DNA from: Heterotrichella gracilis
Lineage: Eukaryota; Sar; Xanthophyceae; Tribonematales; Xanthonemataceae
Length of the DNA: 64,000 nucleotides
Direction of reading: 5' to 3'
Assembly: GCA_032358255.1 (NCBI GenBank)
Contig: JAULBX010015753.1
Location: 1 to 64,000 of the forward strand
Made by a program: the position numbers and the translations under genes. The notes beneath the pieces are model-generated. The model was not told the DNA's origin. It saw only the letters and a program-made list of their open reading frames with translations, and searched no databases. Positions 22,320 to 33,746 of this stretch are shown piece by piece. Within the stretch, counting starts at the first letter, position 1, and each line of letters starts with the position of its first letter.

Positions 22320-22754
22320 TCTGCAAGTGTTGCTGACCCAGGCAATACGCGTGTGGTTGTCAGTCAAGGCTTGGGCTCAACGCTGGTTAGCACCACTTCT
22401 TCACGTTGAACGATCTATAACAGTTGTGCTCGTCATATGCATGCATATTGGGACAAGACATGCCAGGTGTCACGTTGTGAGTGCCCGAGGTCTCCCACTC
22501 AATGCATGCGCATAAAGATGCTTGATCAACACTTAATCTTAAGCAGTGACCACCAACAGAACACAGTCAAAGTAAGGTAGCTTACTATGGTGAACACGTG
22601 GGGTTGCGGTCACCCTTTCGGAATGTGCGCTTCAGTCAAAGCACGTCTCTCAAAAAGCCGTTGAAAGTACGATTACAGCACAAGGAATAAGAATTCAGGG
22701 AAAGACGTCCTCGACCATGTTGATATAGCAAGTAATATGGTTTGAAGTAACACG

Positions 22755-25700
22755 ATGAGCAAGCCCGCTTCCAAGAAGGAGTTGGCGGAGGCTGGCAGGA
22801 AGAAGGTAACCTTGCAACCCATAGAAAGGCCACATCGTCTAGGAAAGCACAGCAAAGACACTTGCACGTTGAAGAAGTGTATTTATGAACCACTGTTCTT
22901 CTGTTGTGCAGTTGGAGGCTTTTAGGAAGCAGAAAGCGGCAGCTAAAGCTGGGAAGGAAGCCCCAGCACCAAGTTCCCAGCTGTTTGGAAACCACCAAAC
23001 AGGGCCTCCGACCAATGGAACCGTACGTCTGACTGAGTCAACTGCAACGCCAAGCTCAGCACCACCAACTTTCCTACCACCGCCAGCCCCCACCACGGCT
23101 ACTCCCAGGTTCCTCCAACCCGTGGGGCACAGCCAAAACCACACGACAGCACAGCCTGATGCAGCCATACCAACACCAGCTGCACCACCACCAGTGGTCA
23201 GGACTCTACCTGCGGTCCCAACCTTTGCACCAAGTGGTCCAGTTGCCACACCTTTTGACACCAGCAACGGACCACCACCACCGCCAGTGTTCGCAGCCCC
23301 GCCCAGGTTCCTACCCCACACCAACCCTTCCGCGCTGCCAAAGCCTCCCCAGTTTCTACCGCCCGGCCATCAATCCACAGTGCTCCCCAGCTTCTTTAAG
23401 CCACAGCCGGCACCCACGCCTGCCAGTTTGCAGCCCCAGCCAGCGGTCACACCAGTCCCAGCAGCTCCAATTCTGCAGACCGCAGAACGCCTGCCTCACC
23501 CACCACCACAGGAGCCACCAGCACCGGTGATCACACCTGCCAGCCGTGCAGAGCCACCAGTGGAGGTTGGCAAGCCACCGGCTCCAGCAGAGGTGCCGGA
23601 AGCCTCACCAGCTCTCCCACCCCCACCCATGGGCAAACCCCCGCAGTTCCTGCACGTCCACCCCCACGCGCCCAAGCCACCAGCCTTTGGCGCCCCTACC
23701 TTCAAACCCTCTTCGTTGCCACGCCCCTTGGCACCCGGGTTTGGTGGTGCAGGTGCAGGGGAGCAGCCAGCACTGCCCAAGCTAGGGTTCCTGCCCCCAC
23801 TTCCTCCCACAGTACCGCACGCCACCTTCCTCCCCCCCAACCCACCACAGGCAGCCATCCAGGATGCAGCCACACAGTCAGAAGGCGACTCCCCCGTTGC
23901 GCCATCCTCCCCTCCACACCACGGGCGAGGAGGCTTCCTCACAGGGCTATTTTCCCGGGGTCAGGTGCAGGGACTAGGGGCGTCCCAACTGGGACCACCT
24001 CCATCCCAGGAGAGCCAGCCAGGCGCTGGCGGGGACAGTGAACCACAGCCACCACCCCCACCACCAGCAGCAGCATCAGCAGCGGCACCTGCTACCCAGC
24101 AGGATCAGGGGGAGGCCTTGCCAGCGGTGGTGTCAGCTGCAGAGCTTGCGGGTCAAGGGGAGGAGGGTGCGGGGGTCGGTGGCGCCCGGCCCTCCACTGC
24201 CTCGCGCATCCTTGGTTTCATTTCAGGCAGCGACCGGGTGCAGCAGCAGGGGCCACAGCCTGCCCCAGCAGTGCCAATTGCTGACGATTTGCAGCCCAGT
24301 GGGGGGAGGGAGGAAGAACTTTCTGAGCAGGCTGTGGTGAGCAAGCAAGCGGCTGTGGCGGACAGTCAAGCGGCTGCGGTGGTGGTCGCGCAGGAGGAGG
24401 CGAGGGTGGAGGCTGAGGGCGAGCGGCGCAGGAAGGCGTCTGCCGCTCAGCGTTTGTTCGGGTTCATTGCCGGGGCCGACAAGGTACGGCGTGCGTTGGA
24501 TGGGGTGCTGTTGGGGATTGTCATTTGCATGTGTACATGCCTCATAAGATGAGGTGATGATTGTGCAGGGTCATGGAGATGCGATGCAATAATGTGCGCA
24601 TGTGATGATCACGAGCTAGCCACTGTGCACCCTGAGTAATGTCCATGCATCCACAATTTATGTCACGATCGCGAGATGCGATGCACTTTATCATGAAACA
24701 TGCGATATTCACAATTATGCTGTTAAATGACTTTTTTTCATGCGATGATTTGATATTGAGTGGGCCATGCATGTGCGCAGGTTGCAGAGGCACCCAGGCC
24801 CTCTGCTGATGCGCTAGTGGCGGAGGACCCCTCCCGAGCCCCCTTGCCAGAGGCGCCATCCACCATTCCCACCACCGCCGCCTCGACAGTCAAACCCCTC
24901 CCGGTACAATCAGCAGGCCAGTTGGATGGCCACCCGCCGCAGCCAAGGGAGCCGACCCAGGAGCCTGCCCGCCCCCCGGGCTTCTTTGGCCGGCTGGGGA
25001 ATGGCGCGCGACCGGCCTCACCCACCAAGATGGCTGCACCGCCAGCAGCGCCCATGCAGGCGCCTGCAGAGGAGCCAATGCCTAGTCCAATCAAGACCAC
25101 CGCCCTGTCGCGGGTGCTCGAGAGCAGCAGGGCAGCGATGATGGAGCCGCCGCCGGATTCGCCGCCGCCGATGTTCCCGCGGGATGCGGCGGACGCCGGC
25201 CGGGAAGCGGCGCCGCTATCCCGCGCGGAGCTGCTCGCCAAGCCTGGTCAGCGCCGCAAGGCGGCTGGGTCCTTCGCCAGCATGCTCGCCAGCTTTCTGA
25301 ATGACGATGACGATGTCCCCTTGGCAGGGCGCAACGATGGCAGCCCCATGCCCAGCCCGGAGCCCTCCCTGTCCCTCACCCCCTCCGAGCCTCAACCCGA
25401 GCCCCAGCCTGCGCCAGCAAATGCGCCCGCGATGACGCAGCCTGTCCCCCGCCCGGTAGAGCAGGAACAGCCTCCTGCAATACCTGTGGCGCAACCCCAG
25501 GAGGGCGCCATTGTCGCCTCGTCGGCTGCCAGCGATGCCAGCCACCCATCCCGGGAGGAAGGAGACCCTGCCAGTGGTCCTGCCAGCACCGCGGCATCAT
25601 CCAGGCCCTCTACGAGCAATGCCAGCGCTCCCCCTTCATCCAGACCCCCTGCCAGTGCTGCCAGCACAGCCTCGTCATCCAGGCCCCTTGAGACCCACCA

Positions 25701-28700
25701 GGCGGCGCCACCAGCGTGGACACCCGACGGCCGCAGCGAGGCGGATGCCGCCGACGAAGCCGAAGCGGAGGCGGCGGCCGCGGTGCTTGCCGACGCATGG
25801 GAGCGCGCCGCGGCGGAGGGCGCGGGAGACACCGCCTCACCGCCGCTGCCGCCGCTGACCGGCAAGCTGTCAGGGGCGTATGGGCAGCTGTCGGATTCCT
25901 TCCTTCCCGCCCAGCCCGCCCTGCAGCCGCCAGCACCCGCGCCGGCGCCGGAGCCTGCATCCAAGGCTGCCAGCGGGCGGGTGAGCGCCTACGGCATGCT
26001 CGCGGATCGCTTCCTCCCCGCCAAGCCTCCAGCGCACGATGCGGCGCAACTACAGTTCCAGCTGCAACGCGGTGCCGGCAGCGGGGGTGCGAATGGGAAT
26101 GGTGGTGGTGCGTGGTCCAATGGCAGCATGGGGCGGGGGCATGGGGCAGGGCACCAGGATGTAGCTAACGGGAGCGCAGAGGAGGAGGATTTGAGCGACT
26201 ACATCACACGTACGTGCATATCCTGCATTGTGCACATTGCGCTTATGTGCACCCTCTTAAGGGTATGGTAGTGCTACAGGCAGGCTTGCGCACCGGCCTG
26301 AGCGCATGCACACCATTCTTTCCTCCCATTTGCCTGCCTAATGACAAGGCAATGGAGCATTAAGTCCACATACATGAGGTATGCATATTTTATGCATGGT
26401 GTACTCACATGCCACCCCCCACATGCAGGGGTGGACTCAGGCGGCTCGCTGCCACTCTCCCGCCACGCCTACCTCACACGGGAGCCCCACCACCCCAGCG
26501 CCCACTGGCGCGCACCCTCCTCCGCCACAGGCAGCGAAGCAGGGCACAGCCAACCTGAAAGCCCACCTGCCTCTGATACCGATGGGCCGGCCCCCGCTCC
26601 CCATGCCCCCTACTCGTCGCTGCTTGCCCCGCCCATGGGACTGCTGGGCAATGGGACGCGGCTGTCGCCGCTGCCGCCGCCGACGCCCGCCGGCAAGGCG
26701 TCAGGTGAGGCACCGTCAGAGCAATTGATTTGATTGTCTAAATTCTAAAAACGAATTAGCATTTAACTTATCCTTCTTATAAATTTAATTCTTTTAAATG
26801 ATAAAACACAATTCATCTTAAGCAGAGAAAGTTATTCTTATTTTTTTAGCGCCCATTGGAGGGAGAGGGTGAGACTGAGGTGTTGGGCATGAGTGGGGAT
26901 TGCCAAAGGGTGTGTGACGCGTCTGGGAAGGGGCCAATGGGCATCGCATCTTCCCACCACCCACAGCCACGCGACCACCACACTGTGGGTACTGAGCCCC
27001 CCTCAACCCCAACTAACTACCCTGACCTAGCTCCCCCTCCCCTGCCCCCAGGCACCGACCCCCCCAAGAGCCGCGCCTCGCTGTTTGAGGCAGGTGCGGA
27101 GCGCCAGTCTGTGTTCCGGGCGCTGCAGGAGCACATCGACGAGCTCACATGCGCCAAATTTGAGCTGCAGCGCGCGCTGGAGCGCCAGGCGGTGCAGGTG
27201 CAGGAGGAGCAGGAGGCGCAGGCGGCGGTGGCGGACAAGGTCAACGCACAGGTGGGTGGTGGTGGTGATGGGTGCTGTGGTGGTGGTGGTGGTGGTAGTG
27301 GAAGGGCAGGCGGCGGTGTGGGAAAAGGTCAACACTCAGATGGGTGGTGGGGTGGGTGGCAGCGGTGGTGGTGGTAGTGGAAGGGCAGGTGGCGGTGACG
27401 GACAAGGTGGGCGGTGGTGGTGGTGGCGAACAAGGTCAATGTGCAGATGGGTGGTGGTCCTGGTGGTGGTGTTGGTAGTGGTGGTGGTGGCGGACAAGAT
27501 CAACGCGCAGGTGGGTGATGGCGGTGGCAGTAATGGTGGTGATAATGGAAGGGCAGGCAGCAGTGGCCGAGAAGGGTCTACAGGTACCTGAGTGGGTGGG
27601 CTGGTGGGTAGATCCTGGGTAGCTAATTCCCGCACTGCCAACCCAAACCGATTTTTCTCTCGACTCCTTCCTCTCCCTTTCCCAGGCTCATCACATTGAG
27701 GAGCTTGAGAGACAGCTGCAGCAGTGCCAGGCCTCCATCGGGGTCCAGGTGGCGGCGCTGGAGGCCATGGCGCGGGAGAGGGACGAGTGCAGGATGGCGC
27801 AGCACGAGGCGGCGGAGACGGCAAAGGTGGGGGTAAACCCTAAAACATTAGTAGTCCTAAACAACCAGCTAGTATATGCAGATTAATGAGTGGGGTTGGA
27901 GACTTGCATGCTGAAAGTAAGGATTGACTCAATGTATTACTTTCAGATTGGCTGTTCAGAACCACACTGTGGTGTCTCTTGTCTCTTATTTTTTGGTAAA
28001 TATACCAGCAAAAGTGGTCCTTCATGTCCTTGCCTGCTCAAGCCCCCTTACATGCCCCGCAGAACCTCGCCACCGAGGCCATCTCGCTAGAGGAGTCTGT
28101 TGTTGAGCTGCGGGGCCGCGAGGGGCGCCTGGTGCGTGAGCGCGACGATGCGGTGGCTGACCAGCGCAAGCTGCAAGCCAAGGTGGCTGCCATGCAGAAG
28201 GAGCGGGCGGGTCTGCTGGCAACACTGGAGGAGATGGGGGTGCGTGGGGGGATGGGGATGGTGGTGGTGGCATGGATGGCGGTAGTCTATATGTGGGTGG
28301 CTGGGGAGATGGTGGTGGCGGTGGAATGTATGATGATGGTGGGGACGACGATGGTTGCGTGAGGACAAGGTTGCACGGTGGTGTGGGGGATGCATTGGAG
28401 GCAGGAGACTGACGGCAAGGGGAGATGGCGGTGGTGCAGTCCACATTGCAGCGCCTGCTGGCATTAGCATGGCTATGGCTGTGCATGAGGAGCGCCTTCG
28501 CCTCATGGAGGTCTCAGCTATCATATCCCAAACCCTAATCATCATTCCTAACTGCGCAGGAGGAGCGTTCCCGCCTCAGCTCACGGCTGCGCCAGATCGA
28601 GATGGGCAGGGCGCCCACCTCCACCTCCACCCACCATCCTGTGGCCACCGCCGAGCTGGGGGTGCAAACAGATGACATGGCGCCGCCTTCCCCCACCAGC

Positions 28701-30283
28701 AGGGGGGGCGATCAAGAGGGAGGCGATCAGGAGGACGGGGATGAGGGGCCCACGCTTGCCTTTGAGGACGTGGTGGATGTGAGCGGTGCAATTGCGGCTG
28801 GGGCGATGGCGCGCACTGCGGCGGATCGTGCGGGGGGTGGCGCGGGGGTGCTCACGCTTTCTCCGGGGACTGAGAACCTGCTGCCCCAGGCACTACGCAC
28901 AGGTGCGTTGCCCTCCATTCCATGTGGTAATTTTTGTATGGCCTTTTATTGGGCACTTAGGTGAGGGAGACGATTTTTTTGTTATCAAGAATATCTCTTG
29001 TTGTTGTATATATTTTGTGCCATAAATTGAAGCTCATTGGTATGTAATTGCCTTCACCTGGCTTTTCTACTCCCCTCCCATGTATACCCAATCTGCCCAC
29101 CCCCTCACCCACTTGAAACTCCCCCACCCCCCACCCCCCACCCCTCTGCAGGTCCCTCCCCCACCAGCAGCCTCACCCTCATCCGCCAGGAGCACGCAGC
29201 ACTGGTGGGGGGTCTGGCCGCCAAGGCTGCGCGGCTGGGCAGGCACAAGCGCGCGCTGCTCGCTGCACTGGAGGGTCAGGCGGGCGACATGGCGCAGCTG
29301 GCAGGGGAGAACGAGGAGCTGAGGGCGCGGCTGCAGGTGGGGTGTGGGGTGTGGTGGCGGGGGGCACCTGGTTGTACCTGGTAATGATTTAGATCAATTA
29401 CAGTCGCAAGCTTTTCTTGGGTGGGAAGTTTCTTCCAACCCACCCGCCTGCACGCCATGCACTCCTGTCCTTGGCTTGTACCTTGGGACTGGAAGTGTTA
29501 ATGAATACACCCCGTGTTTAGCAGGAATGCCAGGTTTCAATAGGGGGTCTGACCATGTTTTTAGCACTTAATCAGCAGCAGAACGCTGCCAAAGGGTCAC
29601 GGCTGAACCCTCCCTCTTGCCCCCTCTCCGCAGGGTGTGACACAGCGCCTGGAGCTGGCTGTGCAGCAGAACCAGGTGCACCTAGCACGCACACGCACCA
29701 GCGGGCAGCAGGGGGGGGCAGGCAGGCTGCACGCGGGGGGGGCACCACAGCTGCTGCCCAACGGCTCAGATAAACAAGGTGGGTGGGCTGTGGGTTGGGG
29801 TGGGCTGTAACCCTGGTGCCTTGTGGAGGCGTGTGGAGGCGCGGGCAACCCTGCACCATTCTGATAGGAAGGGGAAGCATTGAGCAACCCTGGAAACTCT
29901 ACCAATAGGAACCCTTTTTCTGCACGGGCCTCATGCAGGGAGGTGGGCGCTGCTCTGGTGTCGAGCCAGGGGATGCCTGTACATGCGGATCACGGGGGTC
30001 CCTGCATGGGCCTATTTAGGCGTCAAAAGTGTTGTCAAGTACTAGTACGCTGCATGTGCTTGCTGGCACTAGTGATGCTGCTCATTGACATCGCACACCG
30101 TTCCGCACAGCACGTCCCTTCCAACCTGTGTTGACCCTTTGTGCGTGTGTTGCTCCGCCAGGCCCCACCCCCCTCGCCCCCGCCCCCGCCCCGCCCCGCA
30201 GCTACTGGTTCTTCCCCACCAACGGCACACAGCACCAGGCAGCCAAGCCGCCTCGCCCAGGGGGGCGCAGCAGGCTCAACTGA
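22755..30283 (+). CDS. BLISTER-like large coiled-coil protein
   Basis: Eleven exons: 22755-22805, 22912-24483, 24781-26209, 26429-26704, 27052-27251, 27686-27826, 28063-28239, 28560-28902, 29152-29336, 29634-29778, 30162-30283 (TGA). All join in frame, giving about 1546 residues. The N-terminus (MSKPASKKELAEAGRKK, then LEAFRKQKAAAKAG) is the conserved BLISTER start. The C-terminal third is a coiled coil with blocks close to Arabidopsis BLISTER: FRALQEHIDELTCAKFELQR, then LATEAISLEESVVELR, SLTLIRQEHAALVGG and VTQRLELAVQQNQ. In plants BLISTER is linked to Polycomb (CLF) and to stress and trafficking phenotypes; the algal role is unknown. Residues of about 40-1100 are Pro/Ala-rich and disordered. 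They contain two internal motif pairs: RILGFISGSDR and RLFGFIAGADK, and YGQLSDSFLPAQP and YGMLADRFLPAKP. The middle is GC-rich compared with neighbours. Confidence 0.88.
27299..27575 (+). repeat. exon echoes: 3' end of BLISTER-like exon 27052-27251 (about five copies)
   Basis: The exon end (codons for QAAVADKVNAQ) and its CAG|GTGGGTGG donor recur in degenerate form near 27306-27345, 27384-27412, 27420-27455, 27484-27520 and 27553-27575. GTGGTGGTGG spacers separate the copies. One copy keeps GCGGACAAGATCAACGCGCA followed by a perfect GTGGGTGATG donor. All are downstream of the genuine donor. Confidence 0.85.
28482..28512 (+). repeat. exon echo: 5' end of BLISTER-like exon 28560-28902
   Basis: GAGGAGCGCCTTCGCCTCATG resembles GAGGAGCGTTCCCGCCTCAGC at the start of the downstream exon. 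It lies upstream of that exon. The copy is short, so chance similarity in GC-rich sequence is possible. Confidence 0.55.
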
Positions 30284-31341
30284 GATATGGGAACCAAGTC
30301 TGCTTTAACAGAACTTGAGCCTTTGAACTGAGTATTGTCCAACATACAATTGATTGCACCACCACCGGACTTTGCCCAGCTGACAATCTAGCGATGGTGC
30401 AGTCTCAGCCGAGTCCTAAAGGACTGGCGCCATGTTTACCTGCTGCGCCTTGTGACAAAATCCTAGCGCAGGGTTTATGTCGCCAGCATCACACAAGGGG
30501 TGGACCCCACAGCAGCTTGACAAGGTAGATTTGGTAGATGGGGTGGTGACATTGCGAGGTATGCAACCTTTACGGCCGCCCCAGGGTTAGGTAGGGGGAT
30601 ATAGCACTGCAGTAGGTACAAGCTATATTAAGTAGTGCACACGACACATGACTTTGTAGCAGACCAGCAATTAAGCATTTCAGCAGAGCACCAACCAATT
30701 TGAAATGCTGAATGGATAGGCAACCGCATAGCCTCCATTTTGTTCACAGACCCGGCAGCATGCCGCCGTTTATCATTATGCACCACTTGACGAGCCTTGC
30801 TATTTGCAACCTATTGAGCACAGTGCGCTGGCCGTGCGACGACTTGCTTTATTTGGAGAGGTCACAGTGGGTGTATTCCACTGGATGCAGTCCACAACAT
30901 GTTCAAACTAGCGGCGTATGGATGGTTGCAAGACGAGTTCACATGCGCCCATGCCTTGAGTGCTAACGCCATGTAGCCATGTTTTACAATAAACTATGTC
31001 AGTACTAGTGACATTCAGTGTGGATGAGAACTCTACTGGGTCGAAACAAAGTAAAGCTGTGTTGATGGTCTAGTCAATAGTCTGATAATATTAGCACTTA
31101 TCAGGCAATGATTCAATAAAGGTGCCACTGCAGAGAGGCGATATTCGCCAGGACAAAACGGTGCGCAGTCACTGAGTTCGATTGAGTGTTGAACCCCTGT
31201 TGAAAGGCATTCCTCTGATGTTCGTTTGTTGATAAACGAAAACTGGTGTCTGCTACAGAACCTTATGTTGAAACTTCGAGCAAGGCTGCCTTGGACCGGG
31301 GATCGATAGTCCAAGTTTGTCTGACAGGGCCCATCCTTCAG
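30284..31341. other. intergenic plus F-box leader exon
   Basis: No conserved frame is seen between the BLISTER-like stop and the F-box gene. The right end should contain the F-box transcript's 5' leader exon: a CCTTCAG|GTGAGGCC donor at 31341/31342 matches the donor found upstream of several paralogues at 45-62 kb. Confidence 0.6.
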
Positions 31342-31765
31342 GTGAGGCCTTTTGGACTCTCGTTTGTGTCCAACACAGTGAAATTGGGAGCTACTGTCCC
31401 TCTGCCAGTGGCAACCAGCATATGTTCGAATACAGCAATGTATGCATACAGCAATGCATGCATACAGCATTGCATGCTTACAGCAAGGCGGGGCACCCCT
31501 GCTTGCGTAGCAGTTCTCTCCCTGTGACAACAACACAGTTGATCAATTGCAAAACTGCACTTTGGTTTTGTTGAACCACTATCTGCCCTGAAAAACCTTC
31601 ATCGGAGCTTGTTCATGTGGGAGACACATCAGGAGGCATCGTTTGCATGTACCTAGTGGTACTTGAACACCAACTTTGCCTTTGAATACCAATCAGCAAG
31701 CTTGATCCCACGTTCGCTGTGCAGGTGGTTACCCCAAAGCCACCAGCTTGGAGCCACAACCCACC

Positions 31766-33460
31766 ATGGCTGACGAGCCAGCGCCCGTCCACTCCCTGCC
31801 AGAGCCCATCCTGCAGGAGGTGCTGGGCCTGCTGCCTGTGGAGGAGCGCGTGCGTGCCCAGGCGGTGTGCAGGCGCTGGCGTGAGGCCCTCCAGGAGTCC
31901 ACCGCGGCGTGGCGGAGCGTGGCCTGGCCCGCCTTCTTGCCAACCTTTGAGCGAGGGGATCAGCGAGAGCTTGTAGCATTCCTGACAGGCGGTGGGGGCA
32001 GCACCCACGGGGCACCGCAGCCAAGGCTTGTGGCGTTCCTGACAGGCGGCCGAGCCAACAACCACGGGGCGCTGCAGCCAAGGCTGGCCCACACCAGCCA
32101 CCTTGACCTCAACCTCAACCCAAAAGCTGACCTGGACACCAACGGTGACGGACCCCCCCACCCCCTTGCCCACCAAGCCCCCTTCCTGCACGTCGTCAGC
32201 CCGGCGCACCTCCAGTCCCTGGCGGGCCTGCTGCTGGGTTCTGAAGGCCGAGACAGCGTGATGCTCGATGACTGCTCCATCCTGGGAGGGTTCACCCGCC
32301 TGCACTCGCTGGACGTGACTTGGAGCGTGTTCAGGAGGGAAACAGACGTGGTTGCTGGCTTTGCCAAAGCAGTGGCGGCGCTCACCAGCCTTCGGACTCT
32401 GGCATTGAGGCTGCACACGCAGGCGAGGGATCAGGGCAGCGTGGAGTACGTAGCGCGCACCCTGCCAGCGGCAGTGACTGCACTGTCCAGCCTGCAGCTC
32501 CTCACCAGCTTGGAGCTCTCCGTTGATTGCGGGATGGAATGTGCATGGTCCCCGCCGCCGCGCGTCCCTCCGCTTGCCAGCCTGTCAGTCCTCTGCCTCA
32601 CCCTCAGCGGCGTGTGGTGGGGGAGCCCCGAGGGCCAGGGGTGGCTGGCAACGCTGGGGCGCTTGCCTCAGCTCAGCAACCTCACCATTGCGCTGGAAAG
32701 TGACCGCATCCCCGGGTTGCGCCTGACCCCCATCAGCCTCCTCACCAGCCTCACGCTCCTCCTGTCGCTGCGTGATAGGCCAGCTCACAAGTGGGTCCCT
32801 CTGAAGCTCCCACAGCTGGAGCTACCGGGGTCCCTCAGGGAGTTGACATTCAGCGGCCGGAATTGGGCGCCCAGCATGCCCCAGCTGGGCCTGGCGTTGT
32901 ACCCGCTGGCGCATTTCACGCGCCTGCACATGCCGGTGTTCCTAGGGGTAGACCTCCAAGGGGCGCTGATGGGCCTGACACACCTGGAGGAGCTGTACCT
33001 GGACGATGAAGTCAGTCCTTTTAAACAGTACATTCGGGACAGGCCTACCGCGATGTTCAGCCTGCCCCCCTTGCCACGGCTGCGCTCGCTGTCCCTGGGG
33101 ACGCGCCTGTTCCCGTCGCATGACCGGGTGCTGGACCTCTGGCTGCCAGCTGTCATCCCTCGGGGCTTCATCCAGCTGACAAGGAGCGTGTGGCGCGACA
33201 GCAAGGTGACGGTGGCGGCCAGCGCAGCAGCCCCGGGTGACAGGGCGCTCATAGTGATCATGCGGGGCGCGTGTGGCTTGGTCTACACCGTTGACATGAG
33301 CCGAGGCCAGCTGGCATGGGAGCTTGGGGATGGTGCCACGCCTGGGGATCCCACGGAACTTGCGCGCGTGGTGGAAAGCAGCGCGGGTGAGATTGCGGCG
33401 GTGCAGGCCTGGCTGGGATCGGAAACCTTCAAGGCGGATAGCACCACGGCAAGAATCTGA
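31766..33460 (+). CDS. F-box and leucine-rich protein, copy 1 (intact)
   Basis: One uninterrupted coding exon of 564 residues starts at ATG 31766 (CACCATGGCTGACGAG, the context shared by most paralogues) and ends at TGA. Residues of about 10-55 are an F-box: LPEPILQEVLGLLPVEERVR, then AVCRRWREAL and WRSVAWP. The rest is made of irregular leucine-rich repeats, with the family signatures LELPGSLRELTFSG and LTRLHMPVF, then LEELYLDDE and FSLPPLPRLRSLSLG, and a C-terminal LDLWLPAVIPRGFIQLT domain. F-box proteins bind Skp1 and bring substrates to SCF ubiquitin ligases; the target is unknown. A 5'UTR intron is inferred (donor 31341/31342, acceptor GCTGTGCAG|GTGG at 31724/31725). This copy is on the opposite strand and about 12 kb from the other six. 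Its C-terminus (ETFKADSTTARI) differs from the paralogues' ETFRVE-type end. Confidence 0.9.
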   Translation: MADEPAPVHSLPEPILQEVLGLLPVEERVRAQAVCRRWREALQESTAAWRSVAWPAFLPTFERGDQRELVAFLTGGGGSTHGAPQPRLVAFLTGGRANNHGALQPRLAHTSHLDLNLNPKADLDTNGDGPPHPLAHQAPFLHVVSPAHLQSLAGLLLGSEGRDSVMLDDCSILGGFTRLHSLDVTWSVFRRETDVVAGFAKAVAALTSLRTLALRLHTQARDQGSVEYVARTLPAAVTALSSLQLLTSLELSVDCGMECAWSPPPRVPPLASLSVLCLTLSGVWWGSPEGQGWLATLGRLPQLSNLTIALESDRIPGLRLTPISLLTSLTLLLSLRDRPAHKWVPLKLPQLELPGSLRELTFSGRNWAPSMPQLGLALYPLAHFTRLHMPVFLGVDLQGALMGLTHLEELYLDDEVSPFKQYIRDRPTAMFSLPPLPRLRSLSLGTRLFPSHDRVLDLWLPAVIPRGFIQLTRSVWRDSKVTVAASAAAPGDRALIVIMRGACGLVYTVDMSRGQLAWELGDGATPGDPTELARVVESSAGEIAAVQAWLGSETFKADSTTARI

Positions 33461-33746
33461 TGATGGAGCATCTGATGATCACACTTGTGATGACAGCACA
33501 TCTGATGGTGACACATCTGGCAACGGTGGGGTGACGGGTGAAGGTGCATGCACATCTGATGAGTCATCTGATGTTTCATCATCGGAGGAAGATGGGGTGA
33601 CAGGGGAATCATGGGTGGATGAGGTGGCGGGTGAAGCACGGGTGGATGGGGTCACGGGGGAATCAGATGATGAAGGGGGATCAATTGACTCTCGGGATGG
33701 TGTGACGGGGTGCACAGCACCTAAAATGTGTTGTTCTATTTGCTAA
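33461..33746 (+). other. acidic coding-like repeat after the F-box stop
   Basis: Just after the stop, another frame is open to 33746 and encodes a strongly acidic Ser/Asp/Glu/Gly-rich stretch. It has repeated units (ESDDGASDDH, then GVTGES twice and DGVTG) built from TCTGATGATG-like and GATGGGGTGACGGG-like DNA repeats. No splice event was established that would attach it to the F-box protein. It could equally be repetitive 3' UTR. Confidence 0.4.

Noticed and set aside
23496-25964. Long Gly/Ala-rich minus-strand frames opposite the BLISTER-like exons
   Set aside because: GC-rich codon bias on the plus strand opens the antisense frames. They have no start context or conserved features.
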